Origin: Alligator mississippiensis
Taxonomy: Eukaryota > Chordata > Crocodylia > Alligatoridae
Direction: 5' to 3'
Assembly: GCF_030867095.1 (NCBI RefSeq)
Contig: NC_081824.1
Coordinates: forward strand, 354,995,329-355,059,328
DNA: 64,000 bases
In this document: positions 11,165-21,900 of the stretch, piece after piece
How positions within the stretch are numbered: position 1 is the stretch's first letter
How the letters are laid out: each line of letters opens with the position of its first letter
Program-made: the position numbers and the translations under genes
The notes under the pieces: generated by a model
Told to the model about the DNA's origin: nothing
Databases searched by the model: none
Seen by the model: the letters and a program-made list of their open reading frames with translations, nothing else

Positions 11165-11231
11165 GCCTGCTGGGGGACGGGGGCACGACCGCCACTGCTG
11201 GCCCGCTGAACAATCCTTGCAAAGCCAGCAG
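11155..11231 (+). promoter_or_regulatory. candidate -1 ribosomal frameshift site, CR1 ORF1/ORF2 junction
   Basis: The last ORF1 codons read GCT TTA AAC TAA, placing TTTAAAC (11,155-11,161) in the X-XXY-YYZ phase needed for -1 slippage, directly before the stop. After slippage the frame is TTT AAA CTA AGC and runs without a stop into ORF2. Five nt after the stop codon's first base, CTGCTGG (11,167-11,173) is the exact complement of CCAGCAG (11,225-11,231). A smaller hairpin GCCA-CTGC-TGGC (11,191-11,202) lies between. A heptamer, short spacer and stem is the arrangement of known -1 frameshift signals. Function is inferred, not shown. Confidence 0.5.
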
Positions 11232-14076
11232 ATCATGGCACTCAAGGGAGCCCGCCCCAGCCCCAGCCCTGGTAAAATCTGTGGGCAAGGAAGGAGCCCC
11301 CCAGGGGGCGCTTGCCTGCCTGTACACAAATGCCAGGAGCTTGGGGAATAAGCAGGAGGAGCTCATCCTCCTGCTCAGTGGAAACAATTACGATGTCATA
11401 GGGATCACGGAGACCTGGTGGGACTCCACCCATGACTGGACCACGGGGATAGATGGCTATACCCTGTACAGGAGGGATCCTGTAGAGAAAAGGGGCGGGG
11501 GTGTAGCTCTCTATGTTAAGGAAAGCTACGCGTCCCTGCAAGCCGATATTGGCGACCAGGGTGGACGGCTGGAGACCCTCTGGGTTAAAATCCGTGGGGA
11601 ACACGGCACAGGGGACACAATGGTGGGAGTCTATTACAGACCTCCCACCCAAAGTCCTGAGCTAGACCAGGAGTTTGCCCAGGAACTGGCTGAGGCAGCT
11701 TGCTCCAGGACCATGGTTGTCATGGGTGATTTCAATTACCCAGACATCTCGTGGGAGGATCGCTCAGCAAAATCTGAGCGGTCGCAGAGCTTCCTCTCGT
11801 GCGTGGATGAACTCTACCTGACTCAAGAAGTCTATGGGCCAACGAGAGGCAAAGCGCTGCTCGACCTGGTGCTGGCTACTGGGGAGGACCTAGTCGGCGA
11901 CCTAGTGATCGATGGGAAGCTGGGTGACAGCGACCACGAGCTGATCACCTTCACCATCCGCCGAAAAGCTGGCAAGTCGGTCAGCAACATGCAAGTCCTT
12001 GACTTGAGGAAAGCCGACTTTGACAAGCTCAGGAGGCTTGTCAGTGAGGCCCTAAGGGACTGTGACCGCAGGGAGAGGGGAGTTCAAGAAGAGTGGTTGC
12101 TCCTCAAGGGAGCGATCCTCAATGCACAAACTAAGTCTATTCCATCTCGGAGGAAAGGCAGCAAGAGGGCACAGCAGCCCCCCTGGCTCTCCAGGGACCT
12201 AGCAGACCTCCTGAGGCTAAAAAGAAAGGCCTACAAAGGATGGAGGATGGGAGTCACCTCCAAGGAGGATTATTCTGCACTGGTCCGGTCCTGTAGGGAG
12301 CAGACCAGGAAAGCCAAGGCTGCAACTGAACTCCAGCTAGCTTTGAGCATCAAGGACAATAAAAAGTCCTTTTTCAGATATGTGGGGAGCCGGAGGAAAA
12401 GCAGGGGCAACGTTGGACCCCTGCTGAACCAGATGGGGCAACTGACAACTGACGCCCAGGAAAAAGCCAACCTATTAAATAGGTACTTTGCGTCGGTCTT
12501 TCATCAGCCCCATGGGACGCCTGTGCCTGCTACAGGGACGGGAAGTCCGGGTGAGGGTGATCCCCTGCCCTCCATTAATGCTGACTTTGTGAAGGAACAT
12601 CTTGAGAAGCTGGATACCTTCAAGTCAGCCGGCCCTGACAATCTTCACCCCAGGGTACTCAAGGACCTGGCGAGCATCATAGCCCAGCCTCTAGCGTGGA
12701 TCTTTGAAAACTCTTGGCGCTCTGGTGTAGTGCCCGAAGACTGGAAGAAGGCCAATGTGGTGCCTATCTTCAAGAAAGGGAGGAAAGTGGATCCGGCTAA
12801 CTATAGGCCCATCAGCCTGACTTCTATCCCGGGGAAGATCTTAGAAAAGTTTATTAAGGAGGCCATCCTTAATGGACTGGCCGACGCCAACATCTTAAGG
12901 GATAGCCAGCACGGGTTTGTTGCGGGTAGGTCTTGCTTGACCAATCTCATTTCCTTCTACGACCAGGTGACCTATCACCTGGACAAGGGAGATGAGATTG
13001 ATGTCATATATCTTGACTTCAAAAAAGCCTTTGATCTGGTGTCCCATGATCGTCTCTTGGAGAAACTGGCCAATTGTCGCCTTGGGTCCCCCACGATCCA
13101 CTGGCTGGAAAATTGGCTCCGGGGTCGGACCCAGAGGGTAGTAATTGATGGAAGTCACTCATCGTGGTGTCCTGTGACCAGTGGGGTCCCCCAGGGCTCT
13201 GTCCTTGGACCCATACTGTTCAACATCTTCATTAACGATGTGGACACTGGAGTCAGAAGCGGACTGGCCAAGTTCGCCGATGACACCAAACTTTGGGGCA
13301 AAGCATCCACGCCAGAAGACAGGCGGGTGATCCAGGCTGACCTGGACAGGCTCAGCAAGTGGGCGGATGAGAATCTGATGGTGTTCAATGCCGATAAATG
13401 CAAGGTTCTCCACCTTGGGAAGAAAAACCCGCAGCATCCTTATAGGCTCGGCAGTGCTATGTTGGTTAGCACTATGGAAGAAAGAGACTTGGGGGTCATC
13501 ATTGACCACAAGATGAACATGAGCCTGCAATGCGATGCTGCGGCTAGTAAAGCGACCAAAACGCTGGCTTGCATCCATAGATGCTTCTCAAGCAAATCCC
13601 GGGACGTCATTCTCCCCCTGTACTCGGCCTTAGTGAGGCCGCAGCTGGAGTACTGCGTCCAGTTTTGGGCTCCACAATTCAAAAAGGATGTGGAGAAGCT
13701 TGAGAGAGTCCAGAGAAGAGCCACGCACATGATCAGGGGTCAGGGAAGCAGACCCTACGATGACAGGCTGAGAGCCCTGGGGCTCTTTAGCCTGGAAAAG
13801 CGCAGGCTCAGGGGTGATCTGATGGCCACCTACAAGTTTATCAGGGGTGATCACCAGTATCTAGGGGAACGTTTGTTCACCAGAGCGCCCCAAGGGATGA
13901 CGAGGACGAATGGTCACAAACTACTACAAGATCGTTTCAGGCTGGACATAAGGAAGAATTTCTTTACTGTCCGAGCCCCCAAGGTCTGGAACAGCCTGCC
14001 GCCGGAGGTTGTTCAAGCGCCTTCATTGAACACCTTCAAGATGAAACTGGATGCTTATCTTGCTGGGATCCTATGA
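11155..14076 (+). CDS. CR1 LINE ORF2: APE endonuclease and reverse transcriptase
   Basis: This is the CR1 replication enzyme: it nicks the target and reverse-transcribes the LINE RNA there. Domains in order are the APE endonuclease (YTNARSLGNK, GITETWW, MGDFNYPDISW, SDHELI) and the reverse transcriptase (SAGPDNLHPRVL, NYRPISLTSIPGKI, QHGFVAGRSCLTNL, LDFKKAFDLVSHD, SGVPQGSVLGP, KFADDTKL). A conserved C-terminal tail ends in FKMKLDAYL. All catalytic blocks are present and the frame is unbroken, giving about 930-970 residues, usual for the family. The frame is open from 11,140 but its first ATG is at 11,620, after two essential endonuclease motifs. ATG initiation would therefore give a dead enzyme; entry by -1 frameshift or reinitiation near 11,160 is more likely. 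Confidence 0.85.
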   Translation, partial: FKLSLLGDGGTTATAGPLNNPCKASRSWHSREPAPAPALVKSVGKEGAPQGALACLYTNARSLGNKQEELILLLSGNNYDVIGITETWWDSTHDWTTGIDGYTLYRRDPVEKRGGGVALYVKESYASLQADIGDQGGRLETLWVKIRGEHGTGDTMVGVYYRPPTQSPELDQEFAQELAEAACSRTMVVMGDFNYPDISWEDRSAKSERSQSFLSCVDELYLTQEVYGPTRGKALLDLVLATGEDLVGDLVIDGKLGDSDHELITFTIRRKAGKSVSNMQVLDLRKADFDKLRRLVSEALRDCDRRERGVQEEWLLLKGAILNAQTKSIPSRRKGSKRAQQPPWLSRDLADLLRLKRKAYKGWRMGVTSKEDYSALVRSCREQTRKAKAATELQLALSIKDNKKSFFRYVGSRRKSRGNVGPLLNQMGQLTTDAQEKANLLNRYFASVFHQPHGTPVPATGTGSPGEGDPLPSINADFVKEHLEKLDTFKSAGPDNLHPRVLKDLASIIAQPLAWIFENSWRSGVVPEDWKKANVVPIFKKGRKVDPANYRPISLTSIPGKILEKFIKEAILNGLADANILRDSQHGFVAGRSCLTNLISFYDQVTYHLDKGDEIDVIYLDFKKAFDLVSHDRLLEKLANCRLGSPTIHWLENWLRGRTQRVVIDGSHSSWCPVTSGVPQGSVLGPILFNIFINDVDTGVRSGLAKFADDTKLWGKASTPEDRRVIQADLDRLSKWADENLMVFNADKCKVLHLGKKNPQHPYRLGSAMLVSTMEERDLGVIIDHKMNMSLQCDAAASKATKTLACIHRCFSSKSRDVILPLYSALVRPQLEYCVQFWAPQFKKDVEKLERVQRRATHMIRGQGSRPYDDRLRALGLFSLEKRRLRGDLMATYKFIRGDHQYLGERLFTRAPQGMTRTNGHKLLQDRFRLDIRKNFFTVRAPKVWNSLPPEVVQAPSLNTFKMKLDAYLAGIL

Positions 14077-14167
14077 CCCCAGCTGATGTCCTGCCCTTTG
14101 GGCAGGGGGCTGGACTCGACGATCTTCCGAGGTCCCTTCCAGCCCTAATGTCTATGAAATCTATGAA

Positions 14168-14600
14168 AATAATGGAATGGCTGATGGTAACACGATTGGT
14201 GCAGTCAATGTGATTTTATGCAAAATAGGACATGTCAAACAAACTATCATTTTTATGATATTACAACTTTGTTTATAAAGGTAATTGTATTGACACAATA
14301 ACTTTTTTAAATCTGTAAGACCTTTAATTTAGTACCAAATGGCATTCTGATTAAGCTATTAGCACCAAACTAAATCAATATAGCAGATATTAAATGGATT
14401 AAAGACTGTCCTAACTGATAGTTTCAAATACAATATTAAATCTATCATAAAATATTATTATGGGGTCTCATATTTTTGGCTGAGTGCTATTTAGTTTCTT
14501 TATGATCTAAGATAAAATATACGTTCTTTGCTGATAAAATGTGTAAATGACACACAGACTGGTGAAGAGGTAAATAACAAAAAGGGCGGGTCGCATATAA
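14168..14600 (+). mobile_element. old CR1-like LINE remnant, 3' continuation
   Basis: Just after the young CR1, broken translations (EWL...LVQS, then SNKLSF, then FAD further on) line up loosely with the part of CR1 reverse transcriptase that follows where the 9.2-9.65 kb remnant stops. I infer that the young CR1 landed inside this older copy. Similarity is weak and frame-shifted. Confidence 0.35.
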
Positions 14601-15266
14601 GAGTTGCCTGGATCCCTTTGTAGGGTGGGCATAAGCAAACGTGTTTATACATAGCCAGAATCGTATATTGCAGGAACAAAGTACATAGGTAACAATCCAG
14701 GACTGGGAACTGTAACCTGGAAATAAGTGACAGAAAAATCATGATCATAGTAATTTCATGATAGATAACCCACTGAACATAAAGTCCTAGTAACAGGCAA
14801 TGACAAAGGGAGCTAATGTGATCTTTGGAAAATTGTTATGCTGGAAGGTAATAATGGCTACCATTAGGCAAATTTTCATCTACAGGCAACCACAGACCTT
14901 GTTGAAGCTGATGGGCGTACTAGCCACCCTGCTATCAGACAAAAAATAGAAGGAACATATGTTTTTAATGCAATAAGAAAGATAACTAGAGACAGTGGAA
15001 GCCATCACCCAAAAAAGACAGCTTTGGTATTGGCTGAAGCATTTCCCTGATGATGACTGATTGCAAACAGAACAGCTCAGGTACTGACTGATTGTGGTGT
15101 TTATCCTTGTGCAATGGAAATCTCAAACGTGTACTTTAACAAACTATTTCCTTTTCTTGCAGTGATTGGACACTGAAAGTGCCCTTGTCCCCTTCCTTTA
15201 CCTGTGGCAAGTTAGGGTATTTTGATGTTCTTGGGTATTGTGCCTGGTAGTTGTGCAATTCTGCCC
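14601..15266. other. intergenic, nothing recognised
   Basis: AT-rich, no coding or RNA signal seen. Confidence 0.4.
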
Positions 15267-15471
15267 GCATCTACACAAGACACTAAATGCACAGTAGACT
15301 CATTCTACTGTGCTTTAGCACATTGTGGCAAAAGCTGTGCTACTATGCTAATGCACAGTAGAATGAGTCTACTCTGCATTAGTGTCACTTAAAAGACATG
15401 CGCCAGTATTAATGCACAGTAACACCGGTTACTGTGCATTTAGGGCACTTTTACACATGCTCCGGGTCTGT
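15267..15471. mobile_element. MITE (family A) with terminal inverted repeats
   Basis: The left end (GCATCTACACAAG, then CTAAATGCACAGTA) and the complement of the right end share CTAAATGCACAGTA exactly. The interior is built of short palindromes (GTAGACTCATTCTAC, AGTAGAATGAGTCTACT). A second copy in opposite orientation is at 54,213-54,470; both share an internal GGCAAAAGCTGTGCTA core. No coding capacity, so a non-autonomous DNA transposon. Superfamily not assigned. Confidence 0.6.
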
Positions 15472-15599
15472 ATGTGTGTGGGAGGTTGTGGGGGGCTTCC
15501 AGAGCCACTCTAAAGTGCTGGCTCGTTTCATGTATCAGTGTCCTTCCGCTTAAAAATGGGGGGCGGGGGGGAGGGAGGGGCTTGAACTAAGTCTTGTTT

Positions 15600-15726
15600 T
15601 ATATATATATATAAGTGGTGTTTCATTTTAATTGTGGAAAAATATGGATGTTTGAACTACTTCTTTAACCTGAAGATTGTAGATTTTTTTTTTTTTTTTA
15701 TCAGAGAAAACCAGGATCCCTGCTCA
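15600..15726. repeat. half of a foldback MITE (family B)
   Basis: (TA)n is followed by TGTTTCATTTTAATTGTGG, a T-rich run and the terminus AGAGAAAACCAGGATCCCTG. The same order occurs in complete foldback elements at 54,797-54,991 and 56,667-56,923. The left arm is missing here. Confidence 0.55.
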
Positions 15727-16554
15727 CAAGCAACAGGGATAGCTCCTCTGTTTTTTTCTGATCCCTTCTGCTTCCCAGACTGGGATAGGGCTGAGGGAAT
15801 GATGAGAACCACTGCAACTGCTGTGCTCTAGTCTGAGGAAGATGGAAAGATACACTGATGTTCCTGCTGCTGGAACACCAGGGGAGTGAAGAACCCCAGA
15901 GATGCAGGAGGGGCATAGGGGAGCTTGGGGGACAGAAAAATATTGGGTGGGATAGAGAATGGGACTGACTTGGTATTTAGGGTAAATATTGTGGGAGCAA
16001 AAAATTTCTTTACCATGTGCCAAAATCATGTCGTTTTGCACAGTTGTGAGAATTGGTGAGAGGAAGCAGAGGGAATTCAAAAATCAAAAAAACAGATGGC
16101 AAAAATTACAAAGTAGCATATGTTTATCACTAGATTCATGGCTTGGAAGGGTCCATTTCAGGATTTTTAAACCATTGGGATTGGCTATACTATTTGTACT
16201 AAAGAAATACTTGATTCAATATCTCTTCCTAATAGAAACAAGCTAGTAAGAGCCAGAATAGCATGGCTGACTGCTAATGTTGTGATACAATATATGAATA
16301 GAAGAATCTGAATAGGCAGGAGCAATAAGATGGTGTTATCTCTGTGCATAGCAGTGGTGAACTTGTTGTTGGAATGCTGTACCATTTCACCCTCCTCCTC
16401 TCCCCCTCCACATTCTTTCTTTCCCATTTTAGGAATCCTGTGTATCCTCTTTTCGCATCCCAGGGCTAAGGGCTTTGTGTTTCTTCCCTTTTTCACCCTG
16501 TCTTCAGATTCTCTTCCACTGTCTTCCTGGACTGGATAGATAAACAAATCTGTA
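15727..16554. other. intergenic, nothing recognised
   Basis: No gene or repeat identified. It ends at a short TTTC microsatellite (16,555-16,567) that borders the Tx1-like LINE. Confidence 0.4.
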
Positions 16555-16566
16555 CTTTCTTTCTTT

Positions 16567-16578
16567 CAAGATGGCGGC
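16567..16578 (+). promoter_or_regulatory. YY1-like site at the LINE 5' end
   Basis: CAAGATGGCGGC sits at the very first bases of the Tx1-like element. It matches the AAGATGGCGGC consensus of YY1. Human L1 carries the near-identical CAAGATGGCCG near its own 5' end, where YY1 fixes the transcription start. A similar role here is inferred. Confidence 0.5.
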
Positions 16579-17026
16579 CGACAGGTGAAGCCCTTCTGAG
16601 CTCCTGCAGCTCGGGTGCCTTTTTGCGCGTTCCCTGCACTCCGTGCCCCCCTTTTCCTGTACCCCCCCAAAAAAAACCTTGCCTCCACCCACCCTGTCCC
16701 TGGGGCCCCCCTTCCCCCGCTTTCTGAGCGTTTTTCCCCTGGGCTCTGGCAGCCTCGTTTGCCTCTGCCCCTCCCCCACCCCTGCCTGAGTTCTCCCTGT
16801 GATTCCTGCTGCCTCCCTCCCCCAGGGCCGCTTCCCTTGGTCCCTGCCATCTCCCCCTGCCTGGGGGCTTGCCCTGAGCCCCTGCAGGGTTGCTCTGCCC
16901 CCCGTCAGGCCGATTTTGGGGGCGTTTTGAGCCCCCTCCCAGTCCCAGGTCCCCAGAGTCAGCCTGAGGCTTTTTTTTTTTTCTTCCCCCTCGCTCCCGG
17001 GAGAGAGTTAACCCTCTTCTGCCGGG

Positions 17027-18867
17027 ATGCCTGCCAGCAGCCAAGGCACTTGGCATGGGGATGTCTCTGCAGACCTTCCCCTCAGCCATGGCATGCGGGT
17101 GCACGCCCCTCTCCACATCACGGTGGAGGACTGCGCCGGAGCTCTGGTGGACCTGCTGGGATGCCGGAGCGTCCAGTATGCCTCCCGGGTCAATTCGGTG
17201 CCCATCATCTATCTGAGCTCTCCCAACCTGGTGAGGGAGGTGTGCGCAGCGGGGCTGGAAGTCTCGGGGGTCCACCACTTGGTCACGCCCCTGGAGACCC
17301 TGGCAGTGCGGGTGGTGGCCGCCAACGTGCCCCCGCACCTGTCAGACTGGGACCTCATCAACGCGGTCGAGCGCTACGGTGTCCTCGCCAGCCCCTGGCG
17401 CAGGCTGACCATAGGGAGTAGGAACCCCAAGCTGACGCAGATCCTGTCCTTCCGGAGGCAGGCGTTCATGCTCCTCACGGGGGACACTCAGAAGCTGCCT
17501 CCCTCCTTGACTTTTGCCTCACACGGGAGATCCTATGTGGTGTATTTCTCCCTGGGGGGGAATTCCTGCTGCCGCTGCGGCGGCAGCTCCCACCTAACTG
17601 CCCAGTGCCCGTTTGGGCAGTCAGCCGAGGCACCGGCTGCTGCGCCCGCCCGGGAGGATGGTGCACCCACCTCGGGTGCAGGGCCCTCATCAAAGGGTGG
17701 GGTTGGGAGACCTGCCAAGCCCCCCTCTGACCCTGCTCCATCGGGGGGGCTCAACCCCTCTGGCAGTGGCATGCCACCCAGGGGGGGCCTGGGACATCCT
17801 CCCAGGGTTCTCCCGCCCCTGTCGTGGTGGATGCCCCTTCCGGTGAAGGGGCTGGGGAGTCCTCCCAGTCCCTTCCTGTCCCAGTCCTCCCCGGGGTGGC
17901 CGGAGTCTCGGGCACTGGGGCCCCGTCGGGTGGAGCGCCCGAGATCCCCCCTCCACCTCCCTCCACCCCTGCCCCAACCGGGGTGGTGGACCTGGAGGTG
18001 GCGACACCCCAGCAGCCTGGCCCACCCCCTACAGGGGGGGTGCCAGCTACTCCCCAAAAAGCAAAGAATAAGAAAAAGAATAAAGGAGTGTCTAAAGGAA
18101 CTCCTGCCCCTTCGGGGCCTGTCTCAGACAGCACCGGGGAAAAGGCAGCCAGGGAACCTGAGCCCGCTCTGCCTGCCCCCCTGGAAACCCTGCCACCTCC
18201 GGCCACTACTGAGGGTGTCCCGGAGACGTCTGGCAACCCCTCGCCCCCATCCCAGCCAGTGGGGCCTGTGAGCGGCAAGGCAGGGGGAGAGTGCCGGCCT
18301 CCCGAGTGGCGGCGGGCAGGAGAGACGGCGGAGGGTCTTGCCACCCCACCGCCCGCTCCCCTGCCTGCCGGGGCCGATGGGGAGGAGGAGATGGAGTGCC
18401 TGCCCTCTGAGCGCCGCAAGCGGCCCCAGGAGCGGGACGGCATCTGCCCCCCAAAGCGGTTGGGGATCGATCTCCCCGAGACGGTCCTCGACCCAGATAG
18501 AGAGGGGGGCCTGCTAGAGAGCCTGGCCATTGAGGGCACGTTCACCGGTCTCACCGGGAAGTCCCCTCCCAGGGTACAGCCCCACCGGTTCTCAGTCGGC
18601 AGTATCCACCTCCTGCTGGAGAAACCCCCTTGGGTGGCCCCCAGCTATGGAGGTCTCCTCAACCTCTTGGACCAGACCAAGGGCCAGAGGAACGTGGCCG
18701 AGAGTATCCGGCAATGGTGCCCGGACCCCGCGCAGTTTGTCCGCGCCGCTAGCAACGCAGCGAAGCTTATGTGCCGGGACCCGGGCATGCGTCAGCATGC
18801 CTTCCGGCTCGAGAAGCTGGTGACCCGGGTGAGGGAGGTGTGGGGCCGAGGCGGGCCCGCGGAATAG
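17027..18867 (+). pseudogene. Tx1-like LINE ORF1 (CCHC, RNA-binding), one frameshift
   Basis: ORF1 would encode the nucleic-acid-binding partner of the LINE ribonucleoprotein. From the ATG at 17,027, an N-terminal domain of ~180 residues (VRVVAANVPPHLSDWDLINAV, RRQAFMLL) is followed by a zinc knuckle of form C-x2-C-x4-H-x4-C (CRCGGSSHLTAQC region, ~17,570-17,610). Then come a long Pro/Gly-rich linker, a Lys-rich patch (KAKNKKKNK) and a conserved C-terminal block (HLLLEKPPWVAPSYGGLL) to the TAG at 18,865. The reading frame changes once, most simply at the G7 run 17,781-17,787: before it the first frame fits, after it the frame giving SSQGSPAPVVVDAP fits. The total would be ~610 residues. Confidence 0.7.
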
Positions 18868-18977
18868 GGCAGGGCAATGCTAGGCCTTTCCCCTGTCTCC
18901 GCGGTTTTTCTGCCCGGCGTCCGTCACCTTCTTTCCCACCGGCACCCTGCCTACCCTTCCTCCTTCTTCTCCTGTTC

Positions 18978-21900
18978 ATGGCGGTTACCACAATTGCCTC
19001 GCTCAACACCAACAGCTGCAGAGACCTGGTGAAGTGGACGGCCGTCCTGGAGGGCCTGCAGCAGAAGCGCCTGGCGATCGCCTTCCTCCAGGAGACGCAC
19101 AGCGACGCGTACGTTCAAGCCACCTGGCACGCTGCCTGGAGAGGCTGCTTGTTCCTGAGCCACGGCACCAACCTCAGCGCAGGAGTGGCGACCCTCCTCT
19201 CGCCGCAGCTGCGGTACGACTCGGCGGTGGCACGAGAGGTCGTCCCCGGCTGGCTGCTGACTGTCCACGTCACCCTGGCACACCAGAGCCTGCTCCTCGT
19301 CAACGTCTACGTGCCCACCGATGGGAGAGAGAGGGTCGCCTTCCTAGAGACCCTGGGCGACCTCCTGCGTGATGCCAGCGAGAAGGACGACCTGCTCCTC
19401 GTGGGCGGGGATTTCAACTGTACCGTAGACGCGCTGCTAGACCAGACGGGGCCAGAACCGTACCTGCCTTCGGCCCGCAAGCTGCGGACTGTGCTGGAGG
19501 CGGCGGACCTTGTCGACGCCTGGTGGGTCCTCCACACCGATGCGCGACAGTACACCTGGGCAAAGATGAGCACCAGCGGGCTCGCCATGGCCCGCCTCGA
19601 CCACCTCTACATCGGCCAGCACCACCTGCCGTTGCTGCGCGGCAGCTGCATCGTTCCATCGGGCCTCTCAGACCACGCCTTGGTCTGCTGCGAGCTGAGC
19701 CTGCCTGGCAGAGCACGCACGCGGGCCCCTTACTGGTGCCTCAATGTCAGCCTGCTGCAGGACACCCACTTCAGGGACTGCTTCGCCCACCTCTGGAGGA
19801 GCTGGGAGGCGGTGCGAGCAGACTACCCCTCCTGGCGCCTGTGGTGAGACATGGGGAAGGTCCAGATCCGGGTGTTCTCCCAGCAGTACAGCCAGCTGGC
19901 GGCGAGCGAGCTCTGCCGCCGCACCCAGGAGCTGGAGGAGGACGTGGCGGAGCTCGAGGCGGCCCTGCTCTGCGCGGGCAACGACACGGCGCTCCTTGAG
20001 AGCCTCCGCTCCCGCAAGAAATGCCTGCGAGAGCTGGCGGAGGGCGCGGCCCGTGGCGCGCGGGTCCGGGCCCGCTGCCAGGAGCTGGCAGAGGCTGACG
20101 CCCCGACCGGCTGCTTCTTCGGCCTGGAGAGGCGGCGGGCCGCGGCGAAGACGCTGGACCACCTCAAGACCCCGGAGGGCCGGCTGCTCACGGACCCGGG
20201 CGAAGTGCCGGAGCATGCCATCGCCTCCTACCGGGACTTGTTTGCGGCTGAGCCCGTCTGCCCGCGGGCCGCCCAGGAGCTGCATCGGGACCTGCCGCGC
20301 CTGGGCGCTTCGCAGGCTGAGGCCCTGGAGCGCGAACTCTCCCTGGCGGAGCTGGAGGCCGCGGTGGGGGGGCTCGCCTCGGGCAGGGCCCCGGGCCTGG
20401 ACGGCCTGCCCGTGGAATTTTACAGAGCCTTCTGGCCCCTCCTCGGACCCAGCCTCCTCCGCGTCTTCCGCAAGAGCCTTGCCGACGGGACCCTGCCGAC
20501 CAGCTGCCACCGGGCCGTGCTCACCCTGCTGCCCAAGAAGGGGGACCTCGGCTGCCTGAAGAACTGGCGGCCCGTCTCCCCCATGTGCGCCGACTACAAG
20601 ATCCTGGCCAAGGCGCTGGCGAACCGTCTCTGCACCGTCACGGCCTCCGTCATCGGGCCCGAGCAGAGTTACTGCGTGCCGGGCAGGACCATCCAGGAAA
20701 ACTTGTTCCTGCTGCGTGACCTGCTCATGGCCACGGAGCTTTTTGGCCTGGACGTCGGCGTGCTCTCCCTGGACCAAGAGAAGGCCTTTGACCACGTCGA
20801 CCACCGGTACCTGCTCGGCACCCTCGAGGCCTTTGGTTTCGGGCCGCTCTTCACCGCGGCGCTCTGGGTCCTGTACCACGACGCCTCCGGCCTGCTCAAG
20901 GTGAACGGCGCGCTGTGCTCCGCGTTCCCTGTGCGTCGCGGCATACGCCAGGGCTGCCCCCTGTCGGGCATGCTGTATGCCCTGGCCATCGAACCGCTGC
21001 TGCACGCTCTGCGACGTTGCCTGACCGGCCTCGCCCTGCCACTGGCGCCGGGCCCCGCCACCGGCCCCCCGCTTCGGCTGACGGCGTACGCGGACGACGT
21101 GACCGTCTTCCTGGGCAGCCAGGAGGACGTGCAGGCCCTGGTGGACTGCCAGCGTGCCTACGAGCTTGCTGCCTTGGCCCGCATCAACTGGGGCAAGAGC
21201 GACGCCTTCCTGCTGGGGACGTGGGCCGGCACGCTGCCTCCAGACCTGCCGGGAGGCCTCGCCTGGCGCCGGGAAGGCCTCAAAGCCCTGGGCGTGTTCC
21301 TGGGGCCGCCGGCCTTTGCGGCCCGCAACTGGGAGGACCTGGCAGAGGGAGTGGAGGCCCGCCTGCAGCGCTGGCGCTGGCGCCTGCCCGCCCTCTCTTA
21401 CCGCGGCCGGGTCCTCGTCGCCAACAACCTGGCGGCGGCCACCCTGTGGCACCACTGCGCGGTGCTGGACCCTCCGCCGGAGCTCCTGGAGAGAGTGCAG
21501 CGGCTCCTGGTCGATTTCCTGTGGGACGGATGCCACTGGCTGCCCCGAGCTGCCCTGTAAATGCCCACCGGGGAAGGGGGCCAAGGCCTGATCGATCTGG
21601 CCAGCTGGGTGGCCGCCTACCTGCTGCAGGCCCTCCAGCGGCTCCTATACGCCGACAGCCACCTCCTGTGGTGGCAGCTGGCGTGCCGGTTCCTGCAGCG
21701 AGTGGGGGGCCTCGGCTTTGACCGGGAGCTGTTTCTGCTGGACCTCACTTTCCTGAACGGGGCGGTCCTTCCCCCGTTCTACCGCAGCATGGTGCGGGCC
21801 TGGCGGGCGGCCTTCCATCTCTGCCCCTAGGCCAGGCACCTGCGGTTCCCACACCTGCTTCGGGAGCCCCTGGTCTATAACCTGGCCCTGCAGCATGTTG

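Larger units (their letters stand above)
9650..14167 (+). mobile_element. young, full-length-looking CR1 LINE
   Basis: A GC-rich 5' leader of about 560 bp, starting with a tandem pair of ~18-bp units (AGTTAGACRCGGGAGCGG), is followed by an intact ORF1 (10,217-11,164), an intact ORF2 (to 14,076) and a short 3' UTR. The 3' UTR ends in octamer-like repeats TCTATGAAA/TCTATGAAA, the CR1 style of terminus. Most CR1 copies are heavily 5'-truncated, so a copy with both frames open is unusual and implies recent insertion. The 3' end matches, in reverse, the fragment at 62,618-62,700. No clear target-site duplication was found, as is usual for CR1. Confidence 0.9.

Noticed and set aside
11281-11283. 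GTG as the start of CR1 ORF2
   Set aside because: GTG is not a usual eukaryotic start, the frame stays open upstream to 11,140, and the slip heptamer offers a better entry.
19668-21584. 638-residue open frame on the minus strand
   Set aside because: It lies wholly antisense to Tx1 ORF2, in GC-rich DNA where stops are rare. The sense strand has clear reverse-transcriptase motifs and the antisense translation has none.
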